Shown here piece by piece: positions 51,729 through 61,687 of a DNA stretch of 64,000 nt. The position numbers and the translations under genes are program-made. The stretch comes from Fictibacillus arsenicus (GTDB taxonomy: Bacteria; Bacillota; Bacilli; Bacillales; Fictibacillaceae). Where the stretch lies: the NCBI RefSeq assembly GCF_001642935.1, contig NZ_CP016761.1, forward strand, positions 372,001-436,000. The letters are read 5' to 3'. The first letter of the stretch is position 1; every line of letters starts with the position of its first letter. The notes below the pieces were generated by a model that saw only the letters and a list, made by a program, of their open reading frames with translations, was not told the origin of the DNA and made no database searches.

Positions 51729-52904
51729 CTATGCTGTTTTTGTCTGTACAGCAGAAGTGCGGCTTTTCGTAAATATGATCGGCAGGCAGAGAATAAATAA
51801 CATACCGCAGATCGCAAAAACAAAAGCACCGCCTTTAAACCAGCTGATAAAACTCCCCCCGATTAATGGACCTGCCATACTTCCGATGCTAAAACTGATC
51901 CCTGCTAAAATGTTGCCGGCTGGAAGGTGGTATTTTGGAAGCAGATCACTCATATAGGCGATTCCCAGAGAAAACATAGATCCGACAAACATACCTGAGA
52001 AAAAGAACAAGCCAAGAAGAACCCAGAAGGAATGTATTGTCCAATAGGTAGCTAAAAATGAGAAAAACCCTGAAACGAAAGAAAAAATCAGAATAGGCTT
52101 TCGTCCATATTTATCACTTAACACCCCTAACGGTAACTGAAAAACCAGGCTGCCTAATACAAAAGCAGGCAATAAGACCGCTACCCAATCCAGACTTATA
52201 CCGTTGCGAAGGGCAAACACAGGAAAAGATCCATGAAGTGTTGCTTCTAGAAATCCGTATGCAAACGGAGGAAGCAATGAAACCCAGGCTATTTTAAAAA
52301 CATCTTTATAACGTGAAAATGCAGTAACACCAGCCATTCGTGCTGACTCGGTCTCTGGTTTTTCATTACGAATACTTGTCATTAATATAAAAGAAATTAA
52401 GCAAAGACCTGCTGCAAGCCAAAACGGCAGATTTTCGTTTACCTCGAGTATTTTTGTCATGAGAGGTCCGATTCCAAAACCAGCACCGAATGCTATACCG
52501 TAAACAGAAATATTCCTTCCCCGCTTGTTTTCTGGACTATTTGAAGTGATCCATGTTTGAGTAGAGAAATGGAGCATATGATCACCGATTCCGATAAGAA
52601 GCCGCAGCACGAACCAAAACCAAAATACTTTCCAGATTGGAAACAACGAAAAACATAAAATGACTGCTAAAAGACCTGACATAATAAGCGGTTTATAGCC
52701 TAACTTGCGCAGAGGCTTTTCTATGAACGGAGAAGCGATCAAAATCCCGATATACAGCGCAGTTGCATGGAAACCGTTTAACGATGCAGAGGTTCCGTTC
52801 TGTTCAAAAATAACCGCTATCAGCGGCAATAACATGCCTTGTGCGAAACCAGAAATAAAAACAATACTGACTAAAACAGAGAATCTATATGTTGAAAGCT
52901 GCAT
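51729..52904 (-). CDS. yfkF: MFS transporter (YfkF-like)
   Basis: About 391 residues, twelve membrane helices; MFS signature between helices 2 and 3 (FIEKPLRKLGYKPL) and again LGVLSDKYGRKPIL in the second half. The start is taken at MQLSTYRF, 6 bases after aaaggaga; an 11-codon extension upstream lacks a site. Position near yfkD matches B. subtilis yfkF. Substrate unknown, possibly drug efflux. Confidence 0.85.
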   Translation of the reverse strand: MQLSTYRFSVLVSIVFISGFAQGMLLPLIAVIFEQNGTSASLNGFHATALYIGILIASPFIEKPLRKLGYKPLIMSGLLAVILCFSLFPIWKVFWFWFVLRLLIGIGDHMLHFSTQTWITSNSPENKRGRNISVYGIAFGAGFGIGPLMTKILEVNENLPFWLAAGLCLISFILMTSIRNEKPETESARMAGVTAFSRYKDVFKIAWVSLLPPFAYGFLEATLHGSFPVFALRNGISLDWVAVLLPAFVLGSLVFQLPLGVLSDKYGRKPILIFSFVSGFFSFLATYWTIHSFWVLLGLFFFSGMFVGSMFSLGIAYMSDLLPKYHLPAGNILAGISFSIGSMAGPLIGGSFISWFKGGAFVFAICGMLFILCLPIIFTKSRTSAVQTKTA

Positions 52905-52992
52905 GAGCATCTCCTTTTCAAAACAAACTAAAACCATTGTACAATGGATGCAGTTAAAAGTTGAATAAAAACTTTACCAGAGGTGTGCGGCA

Positions 52993-53376
52993 ATGGACTT
53001 TAAAATGAATGAAAAAGGATTTGAAACAACCGTTGAATATGGAAACTTAAAAATAAGCGGAGATGCCGAATATGGATTCAGGCCATTTCAGCTGCTTGTA
53101 TCATCTGTAGCGGTTTGCAGCGGCGGTGTTTTAAGAAAAGTGTTAGAACGTATGAGACTGCCATACGAAAACATTGATGTTCAAGCAAAAGTGACACGTG
53201 ATGAAAAGGAAGCAAACAGAGTATCAGACATTCATCTGCATTTCGTAATAAAGGGAAATGAACTTCCGCATGAAAAAGTAGAAAAAGCTTTAGTGGTAAC
53301 TCGTAAAAATTGTTCGATGGTGCAGTCTGTTAAAGACAGCATCAACATCACCGAAAGCTTTGAAATACACGCATAG
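52993..53376 (+). CDS. OsmC family protein
   Basis: 127 residues with the OsmC/Ohr fold: GFRPFQLLVSSVAVCSGGVL (first conserved Cys) and VTRKNCSMVQSVKDSI (second Cys). Such proteins reduce organic peroxides. Divergent from yfkF. Ribosome site agaggtg. Confidence 0.87.
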   Translation: MDFKMNEKGFETTVEYGNLKISGDAEYGFRPFQLLVSSVAVCSGGVLRKVLERMRLPYENIDVQAKVTRDEKEANRVSDIHLHFVIKGNELPHEKVEKALVVTRKNCSMVQSVKDSINITESFEIHA

Positions 53377-53380
53377 TAAG

Positions 53381-53418
53381 AAGTCCTGATTCTAACTGTG
53401 AATCGGGGCTATTTTTAT
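53381..53418 (+). terminator. terminator of osmC-like gene
   Basis: AGTCCTGATTC pairs with GAATCGGGGCT (two wobbles), then ATTTTT. Confidence 0.75.
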
Positions 53419-53502
53419 TTCCAACAATACCCCAGAGAAAGAGAGCAGTACTCGCGGATAAATTTCATGTGATAGAAAAAAATAGGGGTAAAGGAGGAAA
53501 TT

Positions 53503-54369
53503 ATGAGAAAAAGAATTTTTATTATCATATTCGTTATGCTCTTTGCTTTTACAAACCAGGCGTTTGCAGCGGAAAAAACAACTGAAAAGCCTGCAGAAAA
53601 ACCGTCAGAAAAAACAGCTGAAAAAACGGCTGAAAAAGCGGATGACAAAGCTGGCAAAAACGCAGACATAAAAGTTCCTGGTTCGGTGCTAAGCATCTCT
53701 AAAGAAAATACGTACCCTAACTCAGCACAAGATCTCCCATATCTTGAGCCAAGCAAGCTTGCAAAGGCGATGCTTAAAACATCTGATGTGCCGATTACGA
53801 ATCCTGATCTCATCAGACTATTGAATGAATCAAGCATTAATGCTTCTAAAGTGGCATTCTGGTACCGTGCTAAAATTTACTTAGGTCAATGGCCGCTTTC
53901 GTATCAATCAACCGAGACTACTGTAAACTGGGAGCATCAGCAGATCAATACAAACCGCTTGGACAATCGAGGGGCAAAGTCAGTAGCTAAATTATATTAC
54001 AACCAGACAGCTCATAAAAAAGTGAGCGGCGGACTGACAGCTTCTATTCCAAACAGCGAAGCGGTTCAAAAGATGATGCTCATTACAGCAGCAGAAAAAT
54101 CAAAACTGCCGCTTGCCTTCCAGACAGCAGTAGGTGCAGGAACAAAGAAATCAAACGTATACCATGTTTCTCCGAAGCAAGTCGGCTACTTATACAGTTA
54201 TGTTCCGGCAGTTAACGAAAGAGGAAGAGTTACTTACGGAGAAGTGTACATTGTTCTAAAAGGCGGAAAAAGAGAAATCGTCATTCAGAACGTAACACAG
54301 CAGGGAATCGGAGCTTGGATTCCGATCCAAGACCACGTATCATTCCGTTTTCATACGAGCAATATGTAA
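53503..54369 (+). CDS. yfkD: YfkD-like secreted protein
   Basis: 288 residues. Signal peptide MRKRIFIIIFVMLFAFTNQA then FAAEK; a short repetitive EKPAEKPSEKTAEKTAEK stretch (27-45); then the conserved YfkD domain (SVLSISKENTYPNSAQDLPY, WYRAKIYLGQWPLSYQS). Function unknown; genomic order yfkF-yfkD-yfkAB is as in B. subtilis. Ribosome site aaaggagga. Confidence 0.88.
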   Translation: MRKRIFIIIFVMLFAFTNQAFAAEKTTEKPAEKPSEKTAEKTAEKADDKAGKNADIKVPGSVLSISKENTYPNSAQDLPYLEPSKLAKAMLKTSDVPITNPDLIRLLNESSINASKVAFWYRAKIYLGQWPLSYQSTETTVNWEHQQINTNRLDNRGAKSVAKLYYNQTAHKKVSGGLTASIPNSEAVQKMMLITAAEKSKLPLAFQTAVGAGTKKSNVYHVSPKQVGYLYSYVPAVNERGRVTYGEVYIVLKGGKREIVIQNVTQQGIGAWIPIQDHVSFRFHTSNM

Positions 54370-54402
54370 AAAAGGACAGCGTCTAGACGGCTGTCCTTTT
54401 TC
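54369..54402. terminator. bidirectional terminator
   Basis: AAAAGGACAGC-GTCTAGACG-GCTGTCCTTTT between yfkD and the convergent hxlR-type gene. Confidence 0.9.
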
Positions 54403-54416
54403 TTATACAGAGACTA

Positions 54417-54740
54417 TCAATGGTCGACCCACTGTTCGCTCCAATCTTGTATAGCATTAATAATTGATTTTAATGAATTCCCTTTATCCGTCAGTGAATA
54501 TTCAATTCTTACAGGAGTCTCCGGATAAACGTTGCGCTTTACAATTCCAACTGATTCTAATTCCTTCATGCGTTCCGTAAGCATACGGTCACTCATCTCA
54601 GGAATTTGAGATTTAATATCTTTAAAACGTTTAGGACCGTCCATCAAAACACGAATGATGAGTCCTGTCCATTTTTTACCAATTATATCCATGGCAACTT
54701 CATATTTCGGACACATAGTGCTGTAATCCATATCATTCAC
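54417..54740 (-). CDS. HxlR family transcriptional regulator
   Basis: 107 residues, winged helix-turn-helix: CPKYEVAMDIIGKKWTGLII, then RFKDIKSQIPEMSDRMLTER, as in HxlR/HypR. The N-terminal Cys may be redox-active. Target unknown; the divergently placed or nearby genes do not include an obvious partner. Confidence 0.9.
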   Translation of the reverse strand: MNDMDYSTMCPKYEVAMDIIGKKWTGLIIRVLMDGPKRFKDIKSQIPEMSDRMLTERMKELESVGIVKRNVYPETPVRIEYSLTDKGNSLKSIINAIQDWSEQWVDH

Positions 54741-54832
54741 CTCTATACTACAAAGCTTAAACTACGTTTAATATTTGCCTTTTATTATACGTTTTAAACT
54801 TACTTTTGTAAAGTTTATAACTTTTTACCGCT

Positions 54833-56017
54833 TTAAAGCTTTGCAGTTCTACCAGAAAAATCAATATCTTCATAATAAGAATGCTTAACAAGAACATTAG
54901 GACCCAGGCATTTAACAGCAGGGCAGTGGCATCCAAGTTCTTTAGCGAGCTTTGAATCATTCCAAGTCTTATAAGCATCAAGCAGGCTAGTATCTTTGAT
55001 GTTCCCAAGCGCAGGAGCATCACCGAAATCAGTCACGATAATATTGCCGTCGAATAAATTTATGTTCAGGCGTGATCTTCCGTCAGGGTCATTTCTAACC
55101 GTTACATTTTCCTCATTCTGAAGCCTTCTCAGCAATTGAAGGTCTTTCTCGTTGTCGGAACATGCATAAAAAGGCAAGGTACCAAACAGCATCCATGTCT
55201 TTTTATCCCGTATGTCCAGAAGTCTGTGGATACTTTCTCTCATTTCATCCAGATTGATTGTTTCTAGCGTGCTTGCAAAGTCACTCGGGTACATAGATTT
55301 TAATGAATAATGCATATTTGGAGGGTCAGTCATTTTAACATATCCACTATCATACATAGGATGAATTTCATGTCTTTGACATCCCATCTCCTCAACAACC
55401 TGCTTATGTATCTTTTCTAAGTGAGGGGCAGTTCTACTGTTTATCATGGTCTCAGCAGATACTAAAACTCCCATATCAGATAAAGTCTTTGAATTAGTTA
55501 TCATCCTGTCAAATAATGCTTTTCTTTGTTCTCTTGTAGGCTTTCTTTCCATCATGGCAAAGCCAGTATCTATAAACTCATCCTCTGTTACCCAATTATG
55601 AGATATATGTAATACATCTAAATAAGGTGCTATTAGCTTATATCTTTCAATGTCTAATGTAAGGTTAGAGTTGATCTGAGTGTAGATACCTCTGATATGA
55701 GCATATTTCAATAAAGGCAGTACATAATTTTCTACTGACTTTAAGGAAAGCATAGGCTCTCCTCCTGTAAGGCTCATTGTCCTCAAGGCAGGAATTTCAT
55801 CTAATCTTTGCAGTAATAGCTCTAATGGGAGTGCTTTAGGGTCTTTATGTTGGAGGGTATGTCCTACAGCACAATGTCTACACCTCATATTACAGAGGGT
55901 AGTAGTAGTAAATTCTATACTGGATAAAGTTGTTTTACCATACTGCTCAAAATCTAGATAAGCCTCCCAAGGATCATTTTTTATTGTGATTTCAGGTTTA
56001 GCTACTTGTTTATTCAT
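54833..56017 (-). CDS. yfkAB: radical SAM/CxCxxxxC motif protein YfkAB
   Basis: 394 residues. The radical SAM cluster motif CNMRCRHC lies at about residues 42-49. The C-terminus has CHCPAVKC, the CxCxxxxC motif that names the family. In B. subtilis 168 the gene is split as yfkA/yfkB; here it is a single frame. Substrate unknown. Ribosome site aggagta. The 256-base gap upstream shows only AT-rich promoter-type sequence. Confidence 0.92.
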   Translation of the reverse strand: MNKQVAKPEITIKNDPWEAYLDFEQYGKTTLSSIEFTTTTLCNMRCRHCAVGHTLQHKDPKALPLELLLQRLDEIPALRTMSLTGGEPMLSLKSVENYVLPLLKYAHIRGIYTQINSNLTLDIERYKLIAPYLDVLHISHNWVTEDEFIDTGFAMMERKPTREQRKALFDRMITNSKTLSDMGVLVSAETMINSRTAPHLEKIHKQVVEEMGCQRHEIHPMYDSGYVKMTDPPNMHYSLKSMYPSDFASTLETINLDEMRESIHRLLDIRDKKTWMLFGTLPFYACSDNEKDLQLLRRLQNEENVTVRNDPDGRSRLNINLFDGNIIVTDFGDAPALGNIKDTSLLDAYKTWNDSKLAKELGCHCPAVKCLGPNVLVKHSYYEDIDFSGRTAKL

Positions 56018-56273
56018 GTCAAATTACTCCTATCGAATTAATACTTCATTATTATGAGCAGTTGGTATAGATTTAAATGAAAACTGAAAATAACTTATAT
56101 TTTAGCAACAGTTTAGAGAAATTGACAGCGAATATCCCAAAATGGACAATACTTATCTTAACTGAACAATTGGTAAAGAAAAAGGGTAAACTTATGTTGT
56201 CAAAAGTCTAAACTAATATTGGCAAACGCGTCTGGCCTTGTTAAAGTAGAATGGATGGAAAGGAGAGATCAAC

Positions 56274-56465
56274 ATGGGTAACTCTATTCAGGATAAATCC
56301 TCTCAAAAAGAATATATTAAAAATCGTATTGATTTATTAGTTGATGTTTTAGATTCTATAGATGCTGAAACAGCCGGGATTGATGAGATCGACAAGATTA
56401 TTTCAATGCTCGACGATCTAGAAGAGAAGTGTAAGCAATTTCGTTACGACTGGGAAGAAAAATAA
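56274..56465 (+). CDS. SE1561-like small protein
   Basis: 63 residues, acidic and helical (KNRIDLLVDVLDSIDAETAG, IDEIDKIISMLDDLEEKCKQ). It resembles the SE1561 family of Bacillales, function unknown, often found next to fumarase as here. Ribosome site aaaggaga; terminator follows. Confidence 0.8.
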   Translation: MGNSIQDKSSQKEYIKNRIDLLVDVLDSIDAETAGIDEIDKIISMLDDLEEKCKQFRYDWEEK

Positions 56466-56470
56466 GTTTG

Positions 56471-56506
56471 AAATCCGTTTCTTTATTAAAGGGACGGATT
56501 TTTTTG
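56471..56506 (+). terminator. terminator after the SE1561-like gene
   Basis: AAATCCGT pairs with ACGGATTT, then a T-run. Confidence 0.82.
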
Positions 56507-56569
56507 TTATAATAGATGCATTAGTATTGATTACGCTTACAACAGCAGTCATAAAGGGGTAGTGGAGAG

Positions 56570-58117
56570 ATGGAAAAATTTCAGGAAAGTATGTATAAAC
56601 TGATTGTAGAAACATCAACCAAATTGCCAAAAGACGTCCGCCGTGCCATTCTTGCAGCAAAACTTAAAGAAAATGCAGGAACTCGCGCAGCTATGTCTTT
56701 AGATACGATTACAGATAATATTTTAAAAGCAGACGAGAATGTATCACCGATCTGCCAAGATACAGGACTTCCTACGTTTAAAATTAAAGTCCCTGTAGGC
56801 GCGAACCAGATTAAGATGAAAAAGGCCATCCGCCAGGCGATTGCTGATGCAACAAAAGATACGAAGCTTCGTCCGAACTCTGTTGATTCTATCACTGGAG
56901 ATAACAGTGGTGACAACCTTGGTGACGGAACTCCTGTTATCAAGTTTGAACAATGGGAAGAAGACTATATCGATGCTCGTCTTATTCTAAAAGGCGGCGG
57001 ATGTGAAAATAAGAATATCCAGTACAGTCTCCCTGCTGAACTAGAGGGCTTAGGACGAGCGGGACGTGACTTGGATGGTATCCGGAAATGCATCATGCAC
57101 TCTGTATACCAAGCACAAGGACAAGGGTGCAGTGCTGGCTTTATTGGAGTTGGAATCGGCGGAGACCGCACATCTGGATATGAACTGGCAAAGGAAATGT
57201 TGTTCCGTTCAGTAGATGACGTTAACCCGAATGAAAACCTTCGCAAGCTTGAAGAGTATGTAATGGACAACGCAAATAAACTCGGAATTGGAACGATGGG
57301 ATTCGGCGGAGAAACGACACTGTTAGGCTGTAAAATAGGCGTTATTAACCGTATCCCTGCTAGCTTTTTCGTATCTGTTGCCTATAACTGCTGGGCATAT
57401 CGCCGTTTGGGTGTAAAACTGAACGCTGAAACTGGAGAGATCCAAGAGTGGCTGTATCAAGAAGGCGAAGAGATCGATTTTGCAAAAGCAGATAAAGAAG
57501 CAGCTGCAGCACTAGAGCAACAAGAGGAGAAAACAAGAAGCATTACTTTGGAAGCTCCGATTACTGAAGAGCAAATTCGTGAGCTGAAGGTTGGAGATGT
57601 TGTTACAATCAACGGCATGATGCATACTGGGCGCGACGCGATTCATAAGCATCTTATGGATAATCCAGCTCCGATCGACTTAAACGGTCAGATCATCTAT
57701 CACTGCGGACCTGTTATGGCAAAGGATGCTGAAGGAAACTGGGAAGTAAAAGCTGCTGGGCCAACGACAAGTATTCGTGAGGAGCCTTATCAAGGAGACA
57801 TCATGAAGAAGTTTGGCATCCGTGCTGTAATCGGTAAAGGCGGCATGGGACCAAAAACACTAGCTGCCCTTAAAGACCATGGCGGTGTATACTTAAACGC
57901 GATCGGCGGCGCAGCGCAGTATTATGCGGAATGTATGGAAAAGGTTGAAGGTGTCGATCTCATGGAATTCGGTATTCCTGAAGCGATGTGGCATATCCGT
58001 GTTAACGGCTTTACAGCTGTCGTAACAATGGATTCCCACGGAAACAGCCTGCATGAGCATGTTGAGAAGTCATCGTTACAGAAGCTGGAGCAGTTTAAAG
58101 ATCCAGTATTTAAATAA
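56570..58117 (+). CDS. fumA: class I (iron-sulfur) fumarate hydratase
   Basis: 515 residues, with the alpha and beta parts fused. N-terminal part: ENVSPICQDTGLPTFKI (cluster Cys), GGGCENKN, GQGCSAGFIGVGIGGDR with further cluster cysteines. C-terminal part (about 330-500): DVVTINGMMHTGRDAIHK, AAGPTTSIREEPY, GKGGMGPKTL. Converts fumarate to malate with an oxygen-sensitive 4Fe-4S cluster. Many bacilli use class II FumC instead or as well; none is seen here. Confidence 0.94.
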   Translation: MEKFQESMYKLIVETSTKLPKDVRRAILAAKLKENAGTRAAMSLDTITDNILKADENVSPICQDTGLPTFKIKVPVGANQIKMKKAIRQAIADATKDTKLRPNSVDSITGDNSGDNLGDGTPVIKFEQWEEDYIDARLILKGGGCENKNIQYSLPAELEGLGRAGRDLDGIRKCIMHSVYQAQGQGCSAGFIGVGIGGDRTSGYELAKEMLFRSVDDVNPNENLRKLEEYVMDNANKLGIGTMGFGGETTLLGCKIGVINRIPASFFVSVAYNCWAYRRLGVKLNAETGEIQEWLYQEGEEIDFAKADKEAAAALEQQEEKTRSITLEAPITEEQIRELKVGDVVTINGMMHTGRDAIHKHLMDNPAPIDLNGQIIYHCGPVMAKDAEGNWEVKAAGPTTSIREEPYQGDIMKKFGIRAVIGKGGMGPKTLAALKDHGGVYLNAIGGAAQYYAECMEKVEGVDLMEFGIPEAMWHIRVNGFTAVVTMDSHGNSLHEHVEKSSLQKLEQFKDPVFK

Positions 58118-58130
58118 ATGATGTTATAGG

Positions 58131-58165
58131 AACCGCAGTTCATTGACTGAACTGTGGTTTTTTTT
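58131..58165 (+). terminator. terminator of fumA
   Basis: AACCGCAGTTCA pairs with TGAACTGTGGTT and is followed by six or more T. Confidence 0.92.
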
Positions 58166-58267
58166 GTATGTACAGAATCACCGCTGTTTCCTTAATATCC
58201 CTAGCATGGTTTTGGCTAATCAAAACACAATAAAGGTATAGGTTGTCGTTTGAAGGAGGAAGTTCTT

Positions 58268-59080
58268 ATGAAAATCAACCGGCTCCTGTGCCTGATTTTG
58301 GTTTCCATTATATTTTTTACCCAATCACATGTTACTTATGCCGAACGAGGTGTATCGAATCAAAAGCTGGAATGGTTTTTTGAAAAAAAGGGGAAAGAAA
58401 CTCCACCGGTCACTGATTCGAAATATCTTGAACTCATTAACAAATATGACAGTCTTTTTCTAGGTGATCCAAACAAAAAAGACATCTATTTAACGTTTGA
58501 TAATGGGTATGAAAACGGTTATACAGATAATGTGCTGGATGTATTGAAACGAAAAAAAGTACCTGCTGCCTTTTTTGTAACCGGACAATTTATGAAAACT
58601 CACCCTCACCTAATAAAAAGAATGGCTGAAGAAGGGCATATAGTAGGTAATCATTCATATCATCATCCAGATCTGACACAAATTTCTGATTCGCGTTTAA
58701 AAAATGAATTAGAAAAAGTAAAACTGAGATACACAGAACTCACTGGTAAGACAGATATGCACTATCTGCGTCCGCCTAGAGGTGTTTTCAGTGAAAGAAC
58801 GATTATGCTTGCAAAAAAAGAAGGCTACACTCATGTGTTTTGGTCACTTGCATTTCTTGATTGGGAAACCAACAAACAGCGTGGTTGGCAGTATTCCTAC
58901 AACCAGATCATGAAACAAATCCATCCTGGCAGTATTTTATTATTGCATACCGTATCAAAAGACAACGCGGATGCACTTGAAACAACGATCGAAGCCCTGC
59001 AAAAAAGAGGATATACCTTTAAAAGTCTGGACGAACTGCAGTTAAAGAAAGCTGCGCCTCCTTTATTGTTCAGATCATAA
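58268..59080 (+). CDS. pdaA: delta-lactam-biosynthetic de-N-acetylase
   Basis: 270 residues. Signal peptide MKINRLLCLILVSIIFFTQS; NodB-type deacetylase domain with YLTFDNGYENGYT, GNHSYHHPDL (metal His pair) and LRPPRGVFSERT. PdaA removes acetyl groups from muramic acid so that muramic-delta-lactam, needed for spore germination, can form. The ATG follows tgaaggagga; an upstream in-frame TTG overlaps that site. Position matches the B. subtilis yfk-yfj region. Confidence 0.92.
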   Translation: MKINRLLCLILVSIIFFTQSHVTYAERGVSNQKLEWFFEKKGKETPPVTDSKYLELINKYDSLFLGDPNKKDIYLTFDNGYENGYTDNVLDVLKRKKVPAAFFVTGQFMKTHPHLIKRMAEEGHIVGNHSYHHPDLTQISDSRLKNELEKVKLRYTELTGKTDMHYLRPPRGVFSERTIMLAKKEGYTHVFWSLAFLDWETNKQRGWQYSYNQIMKQIHPGSILLLHTVSKDNADALETTIEALQKRGYTFKSLDELQLKKAAPPLLFRS

Positions 59081-59083
59081 GAT

Positions 59084-59118
59084 TGCACCTTTGTGAATGA
59101 TCCAAAGGTGCTTTTTTA
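59084..59118 (+). terminator. terminator of pdaA
   Basis: TGCACCTTTG pairs with CAAAGGTGC, then six T. Confidence 0.9.
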
Positions 59119-59182
59119 TATTCTTATTGGTAGAACTGGCGCATTTCGTCTACAATAAGAAAAGCGACTTTTTAGCGAGGAA

Positions 59183-60580
59183 ATGAGTGGAAATTATATG
59201 AAAAATACAGCTAATCCTATCATAAAAACTGGACAAAGCTTTCCTTTAAGTATTAAAAGACTAGGTATAAATGGAGAAGGAATCGGATTTTATAAACGCC
59301 AGGTGGTATTTGTTCCTGGTGCTCTTCCTGGTGAAGAAATTCAGGTGGAAATCACAAAAGTGTTTCCGAACAGAGCAGAAGGCAAAATTAAAAAGATTAA
59401 AAAGAAGTCAAAAAACCGGACAACTCCGCCATGCCCCATTTATGAGGAGTGCGGAGGCTGCCAACTTCAGCATTTGGCCTATCCGTCACAGTTAAAAGAA
59501 AAAAGGGATGTCGTTGCACAGGCATTTGAACGTTACACAAAAATTCCTAAAGACGAACTTCCTCTAGAGAAAACTATTGGGATGAAAGAACCATGGTATT
59601 ACCGTAACAAGAGCCAGTTTCAAGTTGGCAAGTTAAACGATACAGTAATCGCAGGTTTATACAGCAGCAACTCTCATAAATTGATTAATATCGATCACTG
59701 CCTGGTTCAGCACGAAGATACGAATATCGTGACGAATAAAGTTAAACAGATCATACGTGATCTTAACCTTCCAGTTTATAACGAAAGAAAACGAACAGGG
59801 AGCATTCGCACAATTGTGGTTCGTACAGCCTTTCGTACGGATCAAATCCAGCTTGTCCTTGTTACAGCAACAGAATCTTTTCCTAAAAAAGAACTGTTCA
59901 TAGCAGAGGTGAAAAAACGGCTTCCGCAAGTAACTTCCTTCGTTCAAAATATAAATGAAGAAAAGACGTCTCTTATTTTTGGAGATCAAACAGAAGGCGT
60001 GTACGGTAAAGACACGATAACAGAGCATTTAGGAGATCTTCGCTTTGAGCTTTCTGCACGCGCATTCTTTCAACTGAATCCCCAGCAGACGGTAAAACTT
60101 TATGATGAAGTAAAAAGGCAGGCAAAGCTGACTGGCAAAGAAAAGCTTGTGGATGCTTATTGCGGCTCCGGAACCATTGGAATGTGGCTTGCAAAAGATG
60201 CAAAAGAAGTAAGAGGGATGGATATCATTAAGGAATCCATAGAAGATGCAAGAAAGAATGCGGAAAAACACGGCATTTCAAATGCCCAGTATGAAACGGG
60301 AAAAGCAGAAAAACTGCTGCCTAAATGGCTAAAAGTAGGCTGGCGTCCTGACGTGATTGTTGTAGATCCACCGAGAACGGGCTGTGATCAAGCCTTTCTA
60401 GAAACAGTTGCAAAGATAAAACCAAAACGAATGGTTTATGTTTCTTGTAATCCTTCAACTTTAGCAAAAGATGTCCACATGTTGATAAGTAAAGGATTTG
60501 AAGTTGAAAACATAACACCTGTGGATATGTTTCCGCAAACAGCACAAGTAGAAGCTGTTTGTACGTTGGTCTTAAAGTAA
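59183..60580 (+). CDS. rlmD: 23S rRNA (uracil-5-)-methyltransferase (RlmCD/RumA-like)
   Basis: 465 residues. TRAM domain (about 15-75, [20 protein letters not shown]), iron-sulfur cysteines ([11 protein letters not shown]), then the methyltransferase: [42 protein letters not shown] and the catalytic [13 protein letters not shown]. It matches the YfjO position of B. subtilis next to pdaA. The start may instead be the ATG five codons later, which has a better spaced site. Confidence 0.9.
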   Translation: MSGNYMKNTANPIIKTGQSFPLSIKRLGINGEGIGFYKRQVVFVPGALPGEEIQVEITKVFPNRAEGKIKKIKKKSKNRTTPPCPIYEECGGCQLQHLAYPSQLKEKRDVVAQAFERYTKIPKDELPLEKTIGMKEPWYYRNKSQFQVGKLNDTVIAGLYSSNSHKLINIDHCLVQHEDTNIVTNKVKQIIRDLNLPVYNERKRTGSIRTIVVRTAFRTDQIQLVLVTATESFPKKELFIAEVKKRLPQVTSFVQNINEEKTSLIFGDQTEGVYGKDTITEHLGDLRFELSARAFFQLNPQQTVKLYDEVKRQAKLTGKEKLVDAYCGSGTIGMWLAKDAKEVRGMDIIKESIEDARKNAEKHGISNAQYETGKAEKLLPKWLKVGWRPDVIVVDPPRTGCDQAFLETVAKIKPKRMVYVSCNPSTLAKDVHMLISKGFEVENITPVDMFPQTAQVEAVCTLVLK

Positions 60581-60608
60581 CACTAGTTTAGTATGGGGAG
60601 GCTTTCTT

Positions 60609-61172
60609 TTGACTTCAGAAAAAGAAAAGATGATTAACGGTGAAATGTATCGGCCAAATGATCCTCAATTAGAGAAAGAGCGCATAGAAGCAAGAAGGTT
60701 AACGAGATTGTACAATGACACTTTCGAGAACGAGGCTGAAAAGAGAAGCAAGCTTATTAAAGAATTATTTGGCTCAACTGGTGAAAACATTGGTATAGAA
60801 CCTAATTTCAAATGTGATTACGGGTACAACATACATGTTGGGAAAAACTTCTACGCGAACTTTGATTGTACAATTCTAGATGTTTGTGAAGTTCGCATTG
60901 GGGATAACTGCATGATGGCCCCAGGGGTTCATATCTATACGGCAACACATCCGTTAGATCCTCATGAACGAAACTCAGGGAAGGAATATGGAAAGCCTGT
61001 TCATATTGGAGATAATGTATGGCTAGGAGGCGGTTCTATTATTAATCCAGGTGTAACAATCGGCAACAATGCTGTAATTGCATCAGGGGCGGTAGTCACG
61101 AAAGATATACCAGATAAAGCAGTTGTAGGTGGAAACCCAGCAAGAATTATAAAAGAGCTTTCAGTAAAATAA
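60609..61172 (+). CDS. maa: maltose/sugar O-acetyltransferase
   Basis: 187 residues; N-terminal Maa domain ([20 protein letters not shown]) and left-handed beta-helix hexapeptide repeats ([17 protein letters not shown], with the catalytic His; [20 protein letters not shown]). Transfers acetyl from acetyl-CoA to sugars. Starts with TTG after ggggaggc. 28 bases after the methyltransferase gene. Confidence 0.9.
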   Translation: MTSEKEKMINGEMYRPNDPQLEKERIEARRLTRLYNDTFENEAEKRSKLIKELFGSTGENIGIEPNFKCDYGYNIHVGKNFYANFDCTILDVCEVRIGDNCMMAPGVHIYTATHPLDPHERNSGKEYGKPVHIGDNVWLGGGSIINPGVTIGNNAVIASGAVVTKDIPDKAVVGGNPARIIKELSVK

Positions 61173-61199
61173 TAATTTTATTGCTTCAAAAATTCTGAT

Positions 61200-61347
61200 A
61201 TATACACACTATCCACATGGTTTTCCACAGAAACTGTGTACAATCCACAATTTTTGCACAGAATTGCACATATTAATTTATATGGTTAATCAATTTATTC
61301 ACATTATACACATAGCTGTTGATAACTTTATCCACAGGTTATGCACT
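61200..61347 (+). promoter_or_regulatory. DnaA-box cluster
   Basis: Three perfect DnaA boxes (TTATNCACA): TTATTCACA at 61295, TTATACACA at 61304 directly abutting it, and TTATCCACA at 61328. At least six single-mismatch boxes surround them, for example ATATACACA 61200, CTATCCACA 61209, TTTTCCACA 61221, TTTTGCACA 61252, TTATGCACT 61339, and on the other strand TGTTGATAA 61317 and TGTGTACAA 61235. No dnaA or dnaN gene is near. B. subtilis has similar clusters outside oriC that titrate or reload DnaA. Confidence 0.8.
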
Positions 61348-61366
61348 TTTGAAAATTCCTTATATT

Positions 61367-61399
61367 AAAAAAAGACCTGCTATCCCAGCAGGTCTTTTT
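61367..61399. terminator. bidirectional terminator
   Basis: AAAGACCTGCT-ATCCC-AGCAGGTCTTT with T-runs both ways. Ends yfhD on the minus strand. Confidence 0.92.
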
Positions 61400-61403
61400 G
61401 CAC

Positions 61404-61568
61404 TTAGCGACGGCCGTTTTTCTGGCGTCGGTCAGCGGCTTGTGCACGAGCTTGCGCTTCAAGATCGTTTTGATCTGCCAATTCACTTGAGTACTCGACG
61501 TCAAGTCCTTTGGCTTGTGAAGCATTAGCTTTGTTGTGCGATGGGGACTTTCGGTTACGTTTTTCCAC
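61404..61568 (-). CDS. yfhD: YfhD family protein
   Basis: 54 residues starting with GTG after aaggaggta: MEKRNRKSPSHNKANASQAK, then GLDVEYSSELADQNDLEAQA, RAQAADRRQKNGRR. The GxDVEYSxELAD...EAxARAxAADRRQ pattern fits the YfhD family of Bacillus, function unknown, probably spore-related. Confidence 0.78.
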   Translation of the reverse strand: MEKRNRKSPSHNKANASQAKGLDVEYSSELADQNDLEAQARAQAADRRQKNGRR

Positions 61569-61687
61569 AAAAATACCTCCTTAAAGATATACAATGTTTG
61601 AAACGTAAATCAAAAGCTTGTGAGGAACTTGTCCTCGAACTTAGAATGTGCAGAATACTAAAATCTGATACAGGAAGAATTCACCAC

